This document shows positions 33,281-44,256 of a DNA stretch of 64,000 nucleotides, piece by piece. The stretch covers positions 33,345,631 through 33,409,630 of the forward strand of contig JAGTTD010000013.1 of assembly GCA_018398585.1 (NCBI GenBank), in the 5' to 3' direction. Source of the DNA: Simmondsia chinensis. Lineage: Eukaryota; Streptophyta; Magnoliopsida; Caryophyllales; Simmondsiaceae. Numbering within the stretch: position 1 is the stretch's first letter; the number at the start of each line of letters is the position of its first letter. The notes beneath the pieces were generated by a model. It was not told the DNA's origin, did not search any database, and was given only the letters and a program-made list of their open reading frames with translations. The position numbers and the translations under genes were made by a program.

Positions 33281-34454
33281 TGTTAGAATATAATGAATAG
33301 GTGGTTAATATTTGTATATTGGGCCATATCGGTGGCGGATCTAGGGGGGTTGAGAGGGGGCACAAGAGACCCCCCTTGAATTTTAAAATAAAATTTACTA
33401 GGAGTAAGCAAAAATTAGATTTAAACCTTTGGCTTGGTAGTTATTTGCCTCAAATGTAAATTGGGGGTCCTAGGTTTAAATCTTGGTGGAGGCATTTTAT
33501 TTTCATATATTTCTCCCTTTTTTTTTAGGTAAAAGTAATAGTAAAAAGAAAAGATAAAAAAAAAAAAAACCCTAACTATACAGGCTAGCACCCCCCTCCC
33601 CTTCTCTACCTGACCCCCTCCCTCCTCCACTCCACCGCTACCCTGCACCACGCCCGCTGCCCCCCCGACTGGCCCACAGGTCCCTGCCGCCAGCTCCATT
33701 TCGTGCACCACCCGTCGGGCACCAGCCATCTTGAATGTAAATTTTATTAATTTTTTATCCTATTTATACTTTTAAGTTTTTATCTCATATTTCTCTAATT
33801 AAAATTCTAATTTTATAATTTTTAGCAAGAGATATCAATTTTTTTTCTTAATTAGAAAATAATTACTTGTCTCCAAGTTCAAATCCTTTCTCGAGTTTGG
33901 AATAATATGGTGTTTGTTGCTTGATATCTATTATTAGTGATAGTTTGATTCTCTTTTTTGGAAAAGGTATTTTTGAAGATATTAGTGTTGAAACGATTAT
34001 GGAACGATTCCAAAAAATGAAAACTCAAATGGGCTGTTTGTAAATGCTTAGTAGTGATTTTTTAGTTTATATTGTTAATAATAATTTTTATTATAATAAT
34101 ATATCTTCTTATGTTAACTTTGCCTTAATAATATGCTTATTTTATAGTAATTTAAGATATATAAACATTATTTTCTATTTTTTTAAAAAAAATTTTACAG
34201 CACTTTCCTAGTTTGATTAGATGCGCTTTCTCTTTTTTTTTTTTTTAGTTGTGAAACTATTAAAAAAAATGTCAATTGTAAATTTTTAATAATTTTTATT
34301 ATATAGTTTATTATTTTTTATTCAAGCCACGAAAATCCTGGATCCGCCGCTGGGTCATGTGGGCTTAGGGCTTATATAAACCTCTATTGTACTCTTTTCC
34401 TATAAATATACGAGGGGACTCCCATTGTCCAGTGGGTTCCTCATTAGTCTTTCA
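33281..34454 (+). repeat. 3' LTR of the nested-stack copia, split by a hAT element
   Basis: 33281-33329 and 34353-34454 make up the LTR, matching 19047-19189. It begins TGTTAGAATATAATGAATAG after the purine tract and ends GTCTTTCA at 34454. Confidence 0.85.
33330..34352. mobile_element. hAT-type non-autonomous element, 1023 bp
   Basis: The ends are inverted: CGGTGGCGGATC on the left and, from the other strand, CAGCGGCGGATCC on the right. Flanking GGCCATAT (33322-33329) and GGTCATGT (34353-34360) agree at 6 of 8 positions, and the undisturbed 5' LTR has GGTCATGT once at the same place. The interior is AT-rich with no transposase. The open frame at 33421-33729 on the minus strand shows no domain. 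Confidence 0.85.
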
Positions 34455-35195
34455 GTCTAATTTATTTATCCAATTTGTGTATACCATATGTTAGAGATGA
34501 TATACTTCAATTTTGCTCAAAGTTCTTCATTTTTTTTTTTTTTTGATAATTAAGAGAGAAGAAGAAACCTCCAATAGATACAAGGTGCATACAAAAAGAA
34601 AACTAGATCCCAATGTCGAATTGCGTCCCAAGATCAAAGCTGAGCCTGTAGAGAAGCCCAACTTTGTAAAGAGGTCTGCCACAATAGTCATCCTAGGGGA
34701 ACCTAGTTTTTGAAGTCAAATTAGATCTGAGATTGGCTGGGACAATCGCTCTGCATGGGTCCTCCAAACAGTGGTGGAGGGAGACGTCGAAGTGTCCAAA
34801 GTTTTTATCCCATATAGAAAATTTAGCAATGAGAGAGTTAATTTATATACTTTCATTGGCTTGATAAGGCCTTGAGGACCTAGATTGGGCCCTAAGGACA
34901 ATATGATTGCATGCATGCCCAAGTGTGATGTGGTGTGGATTTTTCGACCCTGAATTTTGTTTTAATGGCCGTTTGACAATATAGTCAATTTGAGAAAAAT
35001 GGAAATGGGGGAAAATAGTTTCTTGATCGAAAATCTGGGCACGTGATTGACTGCCACAATATCCAACCACTCCACCATATTCACCCGCTTCTATAACGGA
35101 GTCGGATTTTTTTACCATTTCTTTAGCTGACTGATTACCCCCAATGGGTAGATCTTTGGCTTATAAGTTGGCTATCTTTGAAGCTTGGAAAACAC
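34455..35195. other. Intergenic stretch with a LINE/SINE tail
   Basis: A run of T's at about 34529-34544 followed by GATAATTAAGAG resembles the minus-strand ends of the local LINE family (AATTATC-poly(A)). The insertion probably spans to about 34715. The rest (34716-35195) holds no recognisable gene. Confidence 0.4.
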
Positions 35196-36300
35196 ACAAA
35201 ACTTATATTCTCTAATATTGCTTCTCCACCTTTCTATACATATTTCTCTGAATGATATTCTTCTCCATATTACTTAGAATAACAGGGCACATTTTAGTGC
35301 TCCACACAAAAGTCAACTTCAGAGGTGGACATCGAATTGATCTAGAGAGTCAAAGTGTCATATGTTCCTCTTGTACCACTGCAAAGGCATAAATGACCAG
35401 GAATAGTGGTAAACTCCATGACACTTCTGCTCTTTGGTTTGATCTTTAATTCACTCCTTCTAGTTTTCTTTTTGATTAACTACCCATGTTGTTTGATTTT
35501 GTTTGAGATTTAGGTGTTTGAATATAGCTCAAGTTTGGCAGAGCTAATTCAGAAACGAAGAAGATTGGCTTTGCAGATAACATCGCTGATATGTTCACTA
35601 AAGTGCTACCTAGCAGAAAGTTCAAGCATCGCTCGGACTTGGTTAGATTTTCTATTTTGTTCAGATAACCCCGTGTGGGGTGTATTGTGGTGAAGGTGAA
35701 GAAAATTCTTTTATGTGTAAATTTGAGTCAATGTGGAAATATGTTAAGTTATGCCTCAAATTTTATGTAATTTAGTTATAAGTCGCGCCATAAGTAAGCA
35801 GATAGATCGGGGTGCATCGTTGGAGCAGAGGAGTTGCAGAGACTCAGCCAATTGATCAGGGGGAGTCGATCGATCGGGAACCCAAAACTAGGGGTGTAAA
35901 TGAACTGAATGTTCAATGAACTACTCGTGTTCGAAATCAATTATGGATCGTTCTTGTTCATAATTAGGGCTCGATAACTTATCAAGCCGAGCTCAAGTAG
36001 GCTCGATAAACTTAATGAGCCGGGTTCAAACAAGGGGGTGCTTGGTTCGTTAATGTTCGTGAACAGTTCAATAAGAGCTCGTTAAGGGCTCGTTAAAAAC
36101 TTATTAAAAGCTTGTTAAAAAACTCGTTAAGAGCTCATTAAAGGCTCGTTAGTAGTTAATAATAACTCCAAAATAGTTCGATAATGGCTCGATAATAACT
36201 TGAATAACTCGGCTCGATAGGAAGCTTGACTCGATAATAGGCTCGTGTTTGTTATGAGCTCGATTTCATTCGATAACGAACTCGGCATGGCTTGATAAGG
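35196..36300 (+). repeat. Duplicated block B, left copy
   Basis: Closely matches 38044-39147 over its full length. It contains a copia RNase H tail (frame ending NIADMFTKVLPSRKFKHRSD at about 35580-35640), the start of a copia 3' LTR (TGTTAAGTTATGCCTC at 35742), and the left two-thirds of the hAT element that is complete at 38736-39344. It stops abruptly within that hAT element at 36300. Confidence 0.85.
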
Positions 36301-37112
36301 ATGGTAATTGAATAAACGATTGCAATATATAAGCATCAGTAACAAATTACTTAACAATGGAATAAAATGTTCAACTTTTAATAGTGCTTTTAACTTTTTC
36401 CTATGAAGTAACAATATCGACACAGATTTAAACAAACACATATGACACCAGTATGAGTTCACACACAAGCAATTTTCTGGTGATTATGATACCAACACGG
36501 ATTTAAACAAACATATATGATACCAACACAGATTTAAAATCTATTAGTTCTCATTCAGAACCAAAAATATGGCTCTTAAACTCGGAAGCATATGAAGCGG
36601 GCACAAATTCAAATTTTCGAGTATTGACATCAGATTGTCAGAGAGAGGCATGTAACCTTTTGTTTTAGAATACTTTATAGCTTCAAGATGTTGGTGGCGT
36701 GGCCAGTGAAAGATGGTTACCCGGAGTGAACCTGAAGAACAAATTCAAAGTATCACATTTTCAGAGATGCGAATGAAGAGAAGAATAAGAACCGCTAATG
36801 AGGCAGCGACAAATCTGCATGAAGATTATCCCAATTGCTATATATATTATTTTAGAAGGTAAGGAGTATAATGTTGACTTAATAAAGGCCACCAACTTCC
36901 GAGGGATGGAGGGATACGAGCTTCAAACCCAAAGTCCTCATGCTAGGAAGAGGGTAGCCTAACCACTATACAAAACCTAAAAGCTCTCCCAGATGCTGTA
37001 GATTGATAGAAAAACCAATACTTTGTTACCATCAAGCAATAGAACTACATCATGATTAGGTCCCAAGTATACATGGAAAACAAAAAACTCTCCCTTACGC
37101 CCAGTGAGTACT
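36300..37112 (+). repeat. Duplicated block A, left copy
   Basis: Closely matches 43445-44256. It joins block B directly. It contains a tRNA-like stretch on the minus strand (36971-36917: TATAGTGGTTAGGCTACC as a possible A-box region, GGGTTTGAAGCTC as a possible B box), suggesting a tRNA-derived SINE within the block. No coding region. Confidence 0.85.
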
Positions 37113-38043
37113 ATTTTTTTTTTTTTTTGGCCAAAGTACAAGCGCTAATCCTCATTAATTTTGACCAATGGATACTATTTTTCCAGGGAACTTGCAAATT
37201 ATTTCAAGCAACTGACAATTTAGAAAGAATGAAAATGATTGGTCAAGTTACATCACCGAGAAACAAGGTGAATCAATAAATCACTTGCTCCTTGACTACA
37301 AGTGAGAACACTACCAAAATTGAAACTCTATGATAAAAAGTCCTAGGTTTAAGTCATTTCACTCACAACTCAGCGTACCTACCAAAATAAATGTTTTGGA
37401 TATGGGACATACGAAAATGACTATAGTACACTTGTTTAGATGCGCTCTCAGCATGAAGCAATAGGGTGGTATCTCCTCGGATTTTTCAAGGACAACGTAG
37501 AGAACAAAGTTGAGAGCTTAGAAACCCTTGTGTTCTCTAAAACATTTATTAAAAGACCCACAAACAGAGAGGAAAATAGTGACAATTATTCCAACGGGAA
37601 TGGAAGTTGATAGAATAGGACTTACAGTTCACACAAGCTATTTTTCCCTCCAAGTGATGCAAGTATTGTTCCGCTAAACCAGTTGTCTGCCAAATCCCTT
37701 CCAAGAAAAACAGCAATATCATTAGTTATGTACAATATGTAAGTGCCTTGTTAAAAGCCAAGTCCATCCACAGTAATATTATATATATTGTTGGTATTTA
37801 AGCACCCATAATCAAGAATGTACTTCATGCCATGAGTCCATCTTTTTCAGAATGTCCAAGCTAATGCCCTATATGCAAAAGGCAGTTACTTAAGGATGAT
37901 GATATCATAACAAAAAGAGATGTTAAGTGCTTACAAATTCCGCAGGTAACACCAAGACTAGGAGGTATGCGACCCTTTAACTTGTTGTTTCCAAGAACTC
38001 TATCAAAAGCATTGAGGACTAGTCAATCAACAAGCATTCTCCA
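37113..38043. other. Spacer between duplicated blocks
   Basis: Starts with a run of T's and a ~50-bp insertion flanked by TACTATTTTT (about 37109 and 37170), probably a very short LINE or SINE tail. The rest is AT-rich without a recognisable gene. Confidence 0.4.
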
Positions 38044-39147
38044 ACAAAACTTATGTTCTCTAATATTGCTTCTCCACCTTTCTATACATATTTCTCTGCA
38101 TGATGTTCTTCTCTATATTACTTAGAATAACAGGGCACATTTTAGTGCTCTACACAAGAGTCAACTTCAGTGGTGGACATCGAATTAATCTAGAGAGTCA
38201 AAGTGTCATATGTTCCTCTTGTACCACTGTAAAGGCATAAATGATCTGGAATAGTGGTAAACTCCATACACTTCTGCTCTTTGGTTTGATCTCTAATTCA
38301 CTCCTTCTAGTTTTCTTTTTGATTAACCACCCATGTCGTTTGATTTTGTTTGAGATTTAGGTGTTTGAATATAGCTCAAGTTTGGTAGAGCTAATTCAGA
38401 AAAGAAGAAGATTGGCTTTGCTGATAACCTCGCTGATATGTTCACTAAAGTGCTACCTAGCAAAAAGTTCAAGCATCGCTCGGACTCGGTTAGGTTTTCT
38501 ATTTTGTTGAGATAACCCCATGTGGGGTGTATTGTGGTGAAAGTGGAGAAAATTCTTTTATGTGTAAATTTGAGTCAAGGTGGAGATTTGTTAGGTTATG
38601 CCTCAAATTTTAGGTAATTTAGTTATAAGTCTCGCCTTGAGCAAGCTGATAGATCGGGGCGCATTGCTAGAGCAGAGAAGCTGCAGAGACTCCGCCGATT
38701 GATCGTGGAGAGTCGATCGATAGGGAACCCAAAACTAGGGGTCTAAATGAACTGAACGTTCAATGAACTACTCGTGTTCGAAATCGATTATAGCTCGTTC
38801 TTGTTCATAATTAGGGCTCGATAACTTATCGAGCCGAGTTCGTGTAGGCTCGATAAGCTTAACGAGCCGAGTTCGAACAAGGGGTGGCTCGGCTCGTTAA
38901 TGTTCGTGAACAATTCAATAAGAGCTCGTTAAGGGCTAGTTAAAAACTCGTTAAAAGCTTGTTAAAAAACTCGTTAAGAGCTCGTTAAAGGCTCGCTAGC
39001 CGTTAATATTAACCCCAAAATAGTTCTATAGTGGCTCGATATTAACTTGAATAATTCGGCTCGATAGGGAGCTCGACTCGATAATAAGCTCGTGTTTGTT
39101 ATGAGCTCGATTTCATTCGATAAAGAACTCGGCTTGGCTTGATAAGG
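38044..39147 (+). repeat. Duplicated block B, right copy
   Basis: Right partner of 35196-36300. Beyond 39147 the hAT element and LTR continue intact, so this is the fuller copy. Confidence 0.85.
38409..38500 (+). pseudogene. Copia RNase H C-terminal remnant
   Basis: The frame reads FADNLADMFTKVLPSKKF, matching the A-D-x-x-T-K-x-L-P ending of copia polyproteins. It is followed at about 38575 by the purine tract AAGGTGGAGAT and the LTR. The rest of the polyprotein is absent from the window. The same remnant occurs at about 35567-35645. Confidence 0.7.
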
Positions 39148-39734
39148 AGCTCGAATTGGTTCGATTAGCTTAACGAGCCGAGCCGAGCCGAGCCAAGCTT
39201 CGAGCGCAACAAAATCTTAACAAACCAAGCTCAAACAAGGGGTTCGAAAGCTCGTTAAGAGCTCGGCTTGAATCCGAGCTCGATAAATCTTAACGAACCG
39301 AGTTTGGACAAGGGGATGCTCAGCTTGGCTCGTTTACACCCCTACCCAAAACATGCGTACCCTAGTACGCTCAGTATAAATAGACCTTGAGGGTTTCAGT
39401 TTTAGGTATCCAAATAAAGTTGAGCTGTCATTAACAGAGAGAGAGAGGAAGTGTCTCTGTAATTCTTCCATAGATCTCGTTCAGAAAAAGTGTCTTTCTA
39501 ATTCTTCCATCATTTGTATTCAATAAAGAATCTCCATCTCCGTCCATTGTTTTTCCCTTCTCGATTGAAGAGGGGTTTTCTACGTAAATCACTGTGTTCT
39601 TCATTTGTTCTCTTTTACCTTTTTTTTACTTCTCTTGTGGGTTATAGTATTTGAATCGAATCCAGTATTGTGTGTTAAGTTCTGCTTCTCAAATTGATAT
39701 CAGTGTTTATTAGATTTGAGTCCAGTTCCTCACA
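38589..39734 (+). repeat. Copia LTR with inserted hAT element
   Basis: Starts TGTTAGGTTATGCCTC after the purine tract. It holds TATAAATAGACC (about 39376) and AATAAAGA (about 39522) as likely TATA and polyadenylation signals, and ends about CCTCACA at 39734. It is followed by AATTGATATCAGAGC, similar to the initiator-methionine primer site. The LTR is thus preceded by a 3' internal end and followed by a 5' internal start. Confidence 0.65.
38736..39344. mobile_element. hAT-type miniature element, 609 bp, exact 8-bp duplication
   Basis: Begins TAGGGGTCTAAATGAAC and ends TCGTTTACACCCCTA. Flanked by CCCAAAAC at 38728-38735 and 39345-39352. The interior is filled with GAGCTCG, GCTCGATAA and CTCGTTAA words in both orientations. 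A truncated copy of the same insertion is in block B at 35890-36300. Confidence 0.9.
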
Positions 39735-40318
39735 AATTGATATCAGAGCATATCAAATTTGTTCAAGATTTCTTTACAGTAACAAATAAGCTTGGACTAA
39801 TAAAAAATTGTTATTACCACATAAAATGCTGATAGGGTTTAAGCCATTCAATTGCGAAATAGAAAAATAGCATATTTATGAAAAAGAAAGTACCAACAAT
39901 AAAGATATTCTAAGTAAAAACAAAAAAATACAAAGTGACAAATTTCTAAAAAACATTAGAGAGAAAGTTCCCCAGGATTTTATCTTTAATGAAAATAAAA
40001 AATGCTTCCAATCAGCTATTGAGTTCAAATAACTAAAATTATGAAATAAGATCCAAAATATATAAATAAGTAAATAAAATGGGACTTTTTGAGCATAAAG
40101 GTAGGATTATGATGTATTACAATTATTATATTCATAAGATCACAAAAAAATATATATGTATCTTCCATTAGAATACAGTGAAAGTTAAAAATAAACACAA
40201 TTATGTGATGTACTTACTATAATAAAACCATTATTGTTGGCAACTTAGATGAAATCAATTTATAGAGGGAATTTACAAGGACAAAAAAAAAAAAAAAAAA
40301 AAAAAAACACGAAGCAGG
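39735..40318. other. AT-rich stretch after the LTR
   Basis: The primer-site-like word at 39735-39749 has a second version (AATTGATATCAG) at about 39693. Nothing else is recognised. A run of about 24 A's lies at 40283-40306. Confidence 0.4.
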
Positions 40319-41061
40319 TAGGGGTATTCATGGTTCGATTAATCGTACCGAAAATTATTTCGGTTCGGTTCACCGTACCGAAAATTATTTCGGTTCGGTT
40401 AACCGTAACCAAAATACTCAAATATCTCTAACCGTTACCATAACCGAAAAGACCGGTTAACCAACTTTCCATAATTCGGTTCGGTTATGTCGGTTAACCG
40501 GTAACTGGAAAAGTAATACACCTCTTTTATGTTATACGATCCATCCTTTTAATAGTTTGTAAATGCCCAAAAAATACATTAATCGTGAGAATATTCAACA
40601 AATTATGAGCTTATAATACAATTTAAAAAAATTAAACGTATAATATCTCATTTTAACCAATATGTGAGCAAGTGAATAGCACTAAATTGTAGCAACGTAG
40701 TGCTTAATTGGTGTTTGGAATATAATAATGAGGCACAAATACTCTATAAGAGGAGATGAACTAGGAAAAAAAGATAAATTAATCATGAATTATAGAAAAG
40801 TCATTTATATGATAGAAAAACATACTTATTAAGCAATATAATATTATGACCATGTGAAAATATGTATATGATATATATTATTTTGGTAATTCGGTTAACC
40901 GAAATGGAAATAATCATTTACCGTTACAGTCCCGAAATACCTCAAATTTTTTCGGTTCGGTTAACAAAACCGGAAATTCGGTATGGTTAACCACATTTTC
41001 GGGTTGGTATTTTGGAATTTCGGTTCAGTATTTCAGTTACGGATTTTTTTGAACACCTCTA
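40319..41061. mobile_element. hAT-type miniature element, 743 bp
   Basis: Begins TAGGGGTATTCATGG and ends GAACACCTCTA. Flanked by GAAGCAGG (40311-40318) and GAAGCAAG (41062-41069), 7 of 8 identical. The interior ends carry repeated TTCGGTTCGGTTAACCG words in both orientations and an AT-rich centre with no transposase. Confidence 0.9.
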
Positions 41062-41379
41062 GAAGCAAGTAAAAAAATAATTTATGCATCACAAGGAAAA
41101 AACCTAGTAGATAATTAATGCATAGAGAACCCATTAAAAAAAAAAAAAAAAAAAGACCAAGAAGGATTCTACGCGAAGAAAGCAATTTGGCCTTACATAT
41201 GAGTACTACTTAATACTAACCCCCACCATCACCCATATATAATTAAATTTATTAGTCGCTTTATTAGCAAATTTCCAAGAAAATCAATTAGCAAAAGATA
41301 AGGAGAAAAAAACCCTAAAAAATGACCCTTAAATTAGTTCTATAATAACAAACTTAAGCATGTGCCCAGGCATAGTGGT
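41062..41379. other. Short intergenic stretch
   Basis: AT-rich, with an A run at about 41137-41154. No gene or boundary seen. Confidence 0.4.
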
Positions 41380-41890
41380 GACAAATCCAACCCGATCTGA
41401 AAAACTCGTAAACTGACCCAACTTGAATTGAATTTTTTTCCCTAAGTGGTGGAACTCAAAGTTCAATTGACCCGACTTGCAACTAACCCGGCCCATTCTT
41501 TGCCTGACTTGAAAATAAGCCGATACTCAATTTGACCCGACCCAACCTGACCTGAACCCAAACCCAACCTACCCGAAACCCAAATGAATCCTAGCTCTTC
41601 AATTCAATAAGAGTTGTTACTTGTCAAAAGTACAATTTAACTTCATAAGATTTCATTGAACACCTGTATTTATAATATAATAAATATGTTGGTAAAAAAA
41701 TATGAATAATTTGGGGCATAATATAAACTTGTGGAAATAGTTCGTACTACCAAGACATCAAATAGTAGGATTGTGATGACCCGAAACTCGTACAACCTGC
41801 CCCAAGGATAACCCTAACACAATACTACCGGAAATTAAATTGACTCGAACTCGACATAACTTGGCTCAGACCCGACCCAACCCAACCCTA
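41380..41890. repeat. Second GACCC(G/A)A word field
   Basis: GACCCGA, GACCCAA and CCAACCTGA words recur here as in 5720-6275, with an AT-rich centre at 41600-41760. Flank boundaries are not defined. Confidence 0.6.
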
Positions 41891-42638
41891 GTATATGTAA
41901 AACCCAAAATTCGCTACCAAAAAAGTGGCCAATAGTAACAAAGCAGTTTCTGTTGCCATAGGCTATTTTTTGTTACTATAGCTTTTAGCAACATAATTTT
42001 GTCTGTTGTAACGTTGTTCCTGTTGCTGCTGTCGCTAAAAGTTATAGCAACAGAAAATACGAGTTGTTACTATTGCACCCTAATAGCAGCAAACTGGTCA
42101 TTGTTGCTAGATTGATTGCTATTGCCTTTTGCAACAACTTGACAACTATTTCTATTTGTTACAGCAACAAAATGCTTTCTGTTGCTATTGGTTACAGCAA
42201 CAAAGTGTTTTCTGTTGCTATTGGTTTTAGCAAAAACAAAATGCCAAAGTCATTATAGTTCTTTCACTATTGCTATAAATAAAAGCATTTTACTTCGGTT
42301 TCTAACTAGCTAAATTTCGTATTTTTCAACCAATTAGAACACATAATTGAACATGATAATGATCACAAGTCGATAAGAACTTCACTCCCCTAAAATGAAA
42401 ATAACAAAACAAAAAACCCAACATCATTATCATACCAACCAACAAATTTGCCATGCATTATATCCAACTACAATTACCATAATTCCAAAAAAAAAAAATG
42501 CAGTTGAGCAAAACACAACATTCAAAACAATTCTTCCCATCATTTGCAGGTTTAGCAAAAACACATAATGTCCGACAAATAGGAGAGTTGGTAGAAAGTA
42601 GTCCAACATAAGTGTCTTGGAAATTGTGTGGCGGACAA

Positions 42639-42743
42639 TCATTCATTCAGGTCATCTTCTACTGCATCATCCGCATCTTCTAAGCCATCATCCCCATCTT
42701 GTTCCTCATAATAAACTTCATCGTCACGAGATGAACTAGCTTC
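42639..42743 (-). pseudogene. Acidic C-terminal exon of the CACTA-like remnant
   Basis: On the minus strand, an AG acceptor (TTTTACAG) at 42744 opens a frame rich in D and E (EASSSRDEVYYEEQDGDDGL and on) ending with a stop at 42641-42639. Such acidic tails end many plant transposase-like proteins. The assignment rests on context only. Confidence 0.35.
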
Positions 42744-43158
42744 CTGTAAAACAAAGATAAACAAACCAAAAATGTTGTTAAGGGTGGAGATCACTTGCCT
42801 TTAGAGTAGCTATGTCAAAAGTGAATCATGTGTTTTAAGTAAAAACATAGCCATGTTGCAACAGCCAACAAGGCCAACGTTTATAAATAAAATTTCTGAA
42901 AATGTTCAGCTTTCCAAGTTTAAGTTCTTAACCCAGCTTGGTATCAAAAAAAAAAAAAAAAAAAAAAACCAGAGCAAAAGTGATGGAAAAGAGAGCAATT
43001 TGAAGTTCCAAACAAAGTTAGTATGATTTAGGGTCTTAAGTGCAATCCAAACTATGGATAGAAAATCCAAAGCAATTAAACTTCAACATTTAATTCTAAC
43101 ATAACTGATTAAATTTTGTATTATGTGGAATTCCAAAGCAAAGTAAAAGAACACTAGC

Positions 43159-43314
43159 CTTGTTTCCCCTTTTCGTCATAGTTGTCATTAGAAAATCTAC
43201 CTGCTCACATACAGATTTTAAGCTTTGTTTTACATCTTTGAGCTTAGCCTCCAACTTCCTATTTTTCTTTTCTTTTTGTTTCTCCTTGGGATGATTTAGG
43301 AACATGACTTTCAT
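43159..43314 (-). pseudogene. Lysine-rich coiled-coil exon of the CACTA-like remnant
   Basis: The frame reads KEKQKEKKNRKLEAKLKDVK and continues QSLKSVCEQVDFLM, a charged heptad-like coiled coil. It lies upstream of the acidic exon on the same strand. A donor site is not obvious, so the exon end is uncertain. Confidence 0.35.
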
Positions 43315-43444
43315 AACCTATATAAATGATAAAATCATCATAACATATCAAAATCCTTTTTATATAAGAAAAACAGTAATCATTAGAGAAATCCTACAAT
43401 TTAAATGTATAATTATCGTTAAAATAGGACATCAGGTACTTTAA

Positions 43445-44256
43445 GATGGTAATTGAATAAACGATTGCAATATATAAGAATCAGTAACAAATTACTGAAC
43501 AATGGAATAAATTATTCAACTTTTGATAGTGCTTTTAACTTTTTCCTATGAAGTAACAATACGGACATAGATTTAAACAAACACATATGACACCAGTATG
43601 AGTTCATACACAAGCAATTTTCTGGTGATTATGATACCAACACGGATTTAAACAAACATATATGATACCAACACAGATTTAAAATCTATGAGTTCTCATT
43701 CAGAACCAAAAATATGGCTCTTAAATTCGGAAGCATATGAAGCGGGCACAAAGTCAAATTTTCGAGTATTGACATCAGATTGTTAGAGAGAGGCATGTAA
43801 CCTTTAGTTTTAGAATGCTTTATAGCTTCAAGATGTTAGTGGCGTGGCCAATGAAAGATGGTTACCTAGATTGAACCTAAAGAACAAATTAAAAGTATCA
43901 CATTTTCATAGATGCGAATGAAGAGAAGAATAAGAACCGCTAATGAGGCGGTGACAAATTTGCATGAAGATGATCCCAATTGCTATATATATTATTTTAG
44001 AAGGTAAGGAGCACAATGTTGCAGTAATAAGGGCCACCAACATTCGGGGGATAGAGGGATGCGAGCTTCAAACCCAAAGACCTCATGCTTGGAAGAGGGT
44101 AGCCTAACCCCTACATAAAACCTAAAAGCTCTCCCAGATGCTGTAGATTGATAGAAAAACCAATACTTTGTTACCATCAAGCAAGAGAACTACATCATGA
44201 TTAGGTCCCAAGTACACATGGAAAACAAAAAACTTTCTCTTACTCCCAGTAAGTAC
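43445..44256 (+). repeat. Duplicated block A, right copy
   Basis: Matches 36300-37112. It keeps the tRNA-like stretch (minus strand, about 44117-44056). It ends at CAGTAAGTACT, 16 bp before the hAT element at 44273. Confidence 0.85.

Larger units (their letters stand above)
19047..34454 (+). mobile_element. Ty1/copia element with 143-bp LTRs, host of nested insertions
   Basis: The 5' LTR (19047-19189) and the 3' LTR (33281-33329 plus 34353-34454, split by a hAT insertion) start TGTYAGA.TATAAT and end CTTTCA. Both come to 143 bp once the insertion is removed. The 5' LTR is followed by TAATATCAAAGC, a decayed initiator-methionine primer site, and the 3' LTR is preceded by the purine tract GAAGGGGAA. 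Flanks GACCA (19042) and GTCTA (34455) agree at 3 of 5 positions. Without its insertions the element is about 4.4 kb. It carries a gag remnant, protease, integrase, reverse transcriptase and RNase H in copia order, all broken. Confidence 0.8.
41912..43444 (-). mobile_element. Probable CACTA-type remnant
   Basis: The left edge CGCTACCAAAAAAGTGGCC is one change from a CACTACCAAAAAA-type terminus. It is followed by a dense field of GTTGCTAT and TAGCAACA words in both orientations (41920-42240), typical of CACTA subterminal repeats. Two exon-like pieces on the minus strand fit the C-terminal part of a plant CACTA accessory or transposase-like gene. The right end is missing: duplicated block A begins at 43445. 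No target duplication can be checked. Confidence 0.45.

Noticed and set aside
33421..33729. 102-residue minus-strand frame inside the hAT element
   Set aside because: Low-complexity G/V/E-rich start then poly-F/K from homopolymer tracts. No transposase motif.
36917..36971. Functional tRNA gene
   Set aside because: The anticodon loop is too long, acceptor-stem pairing is not visible, and a diverged second copy exists at 44056-44117.
42064..42258. 64-residue open frame with repeated IGYSNK-like units
   Set aside because: It is the translation of GTTGCTAT-type subterminal repeats, not a protein.
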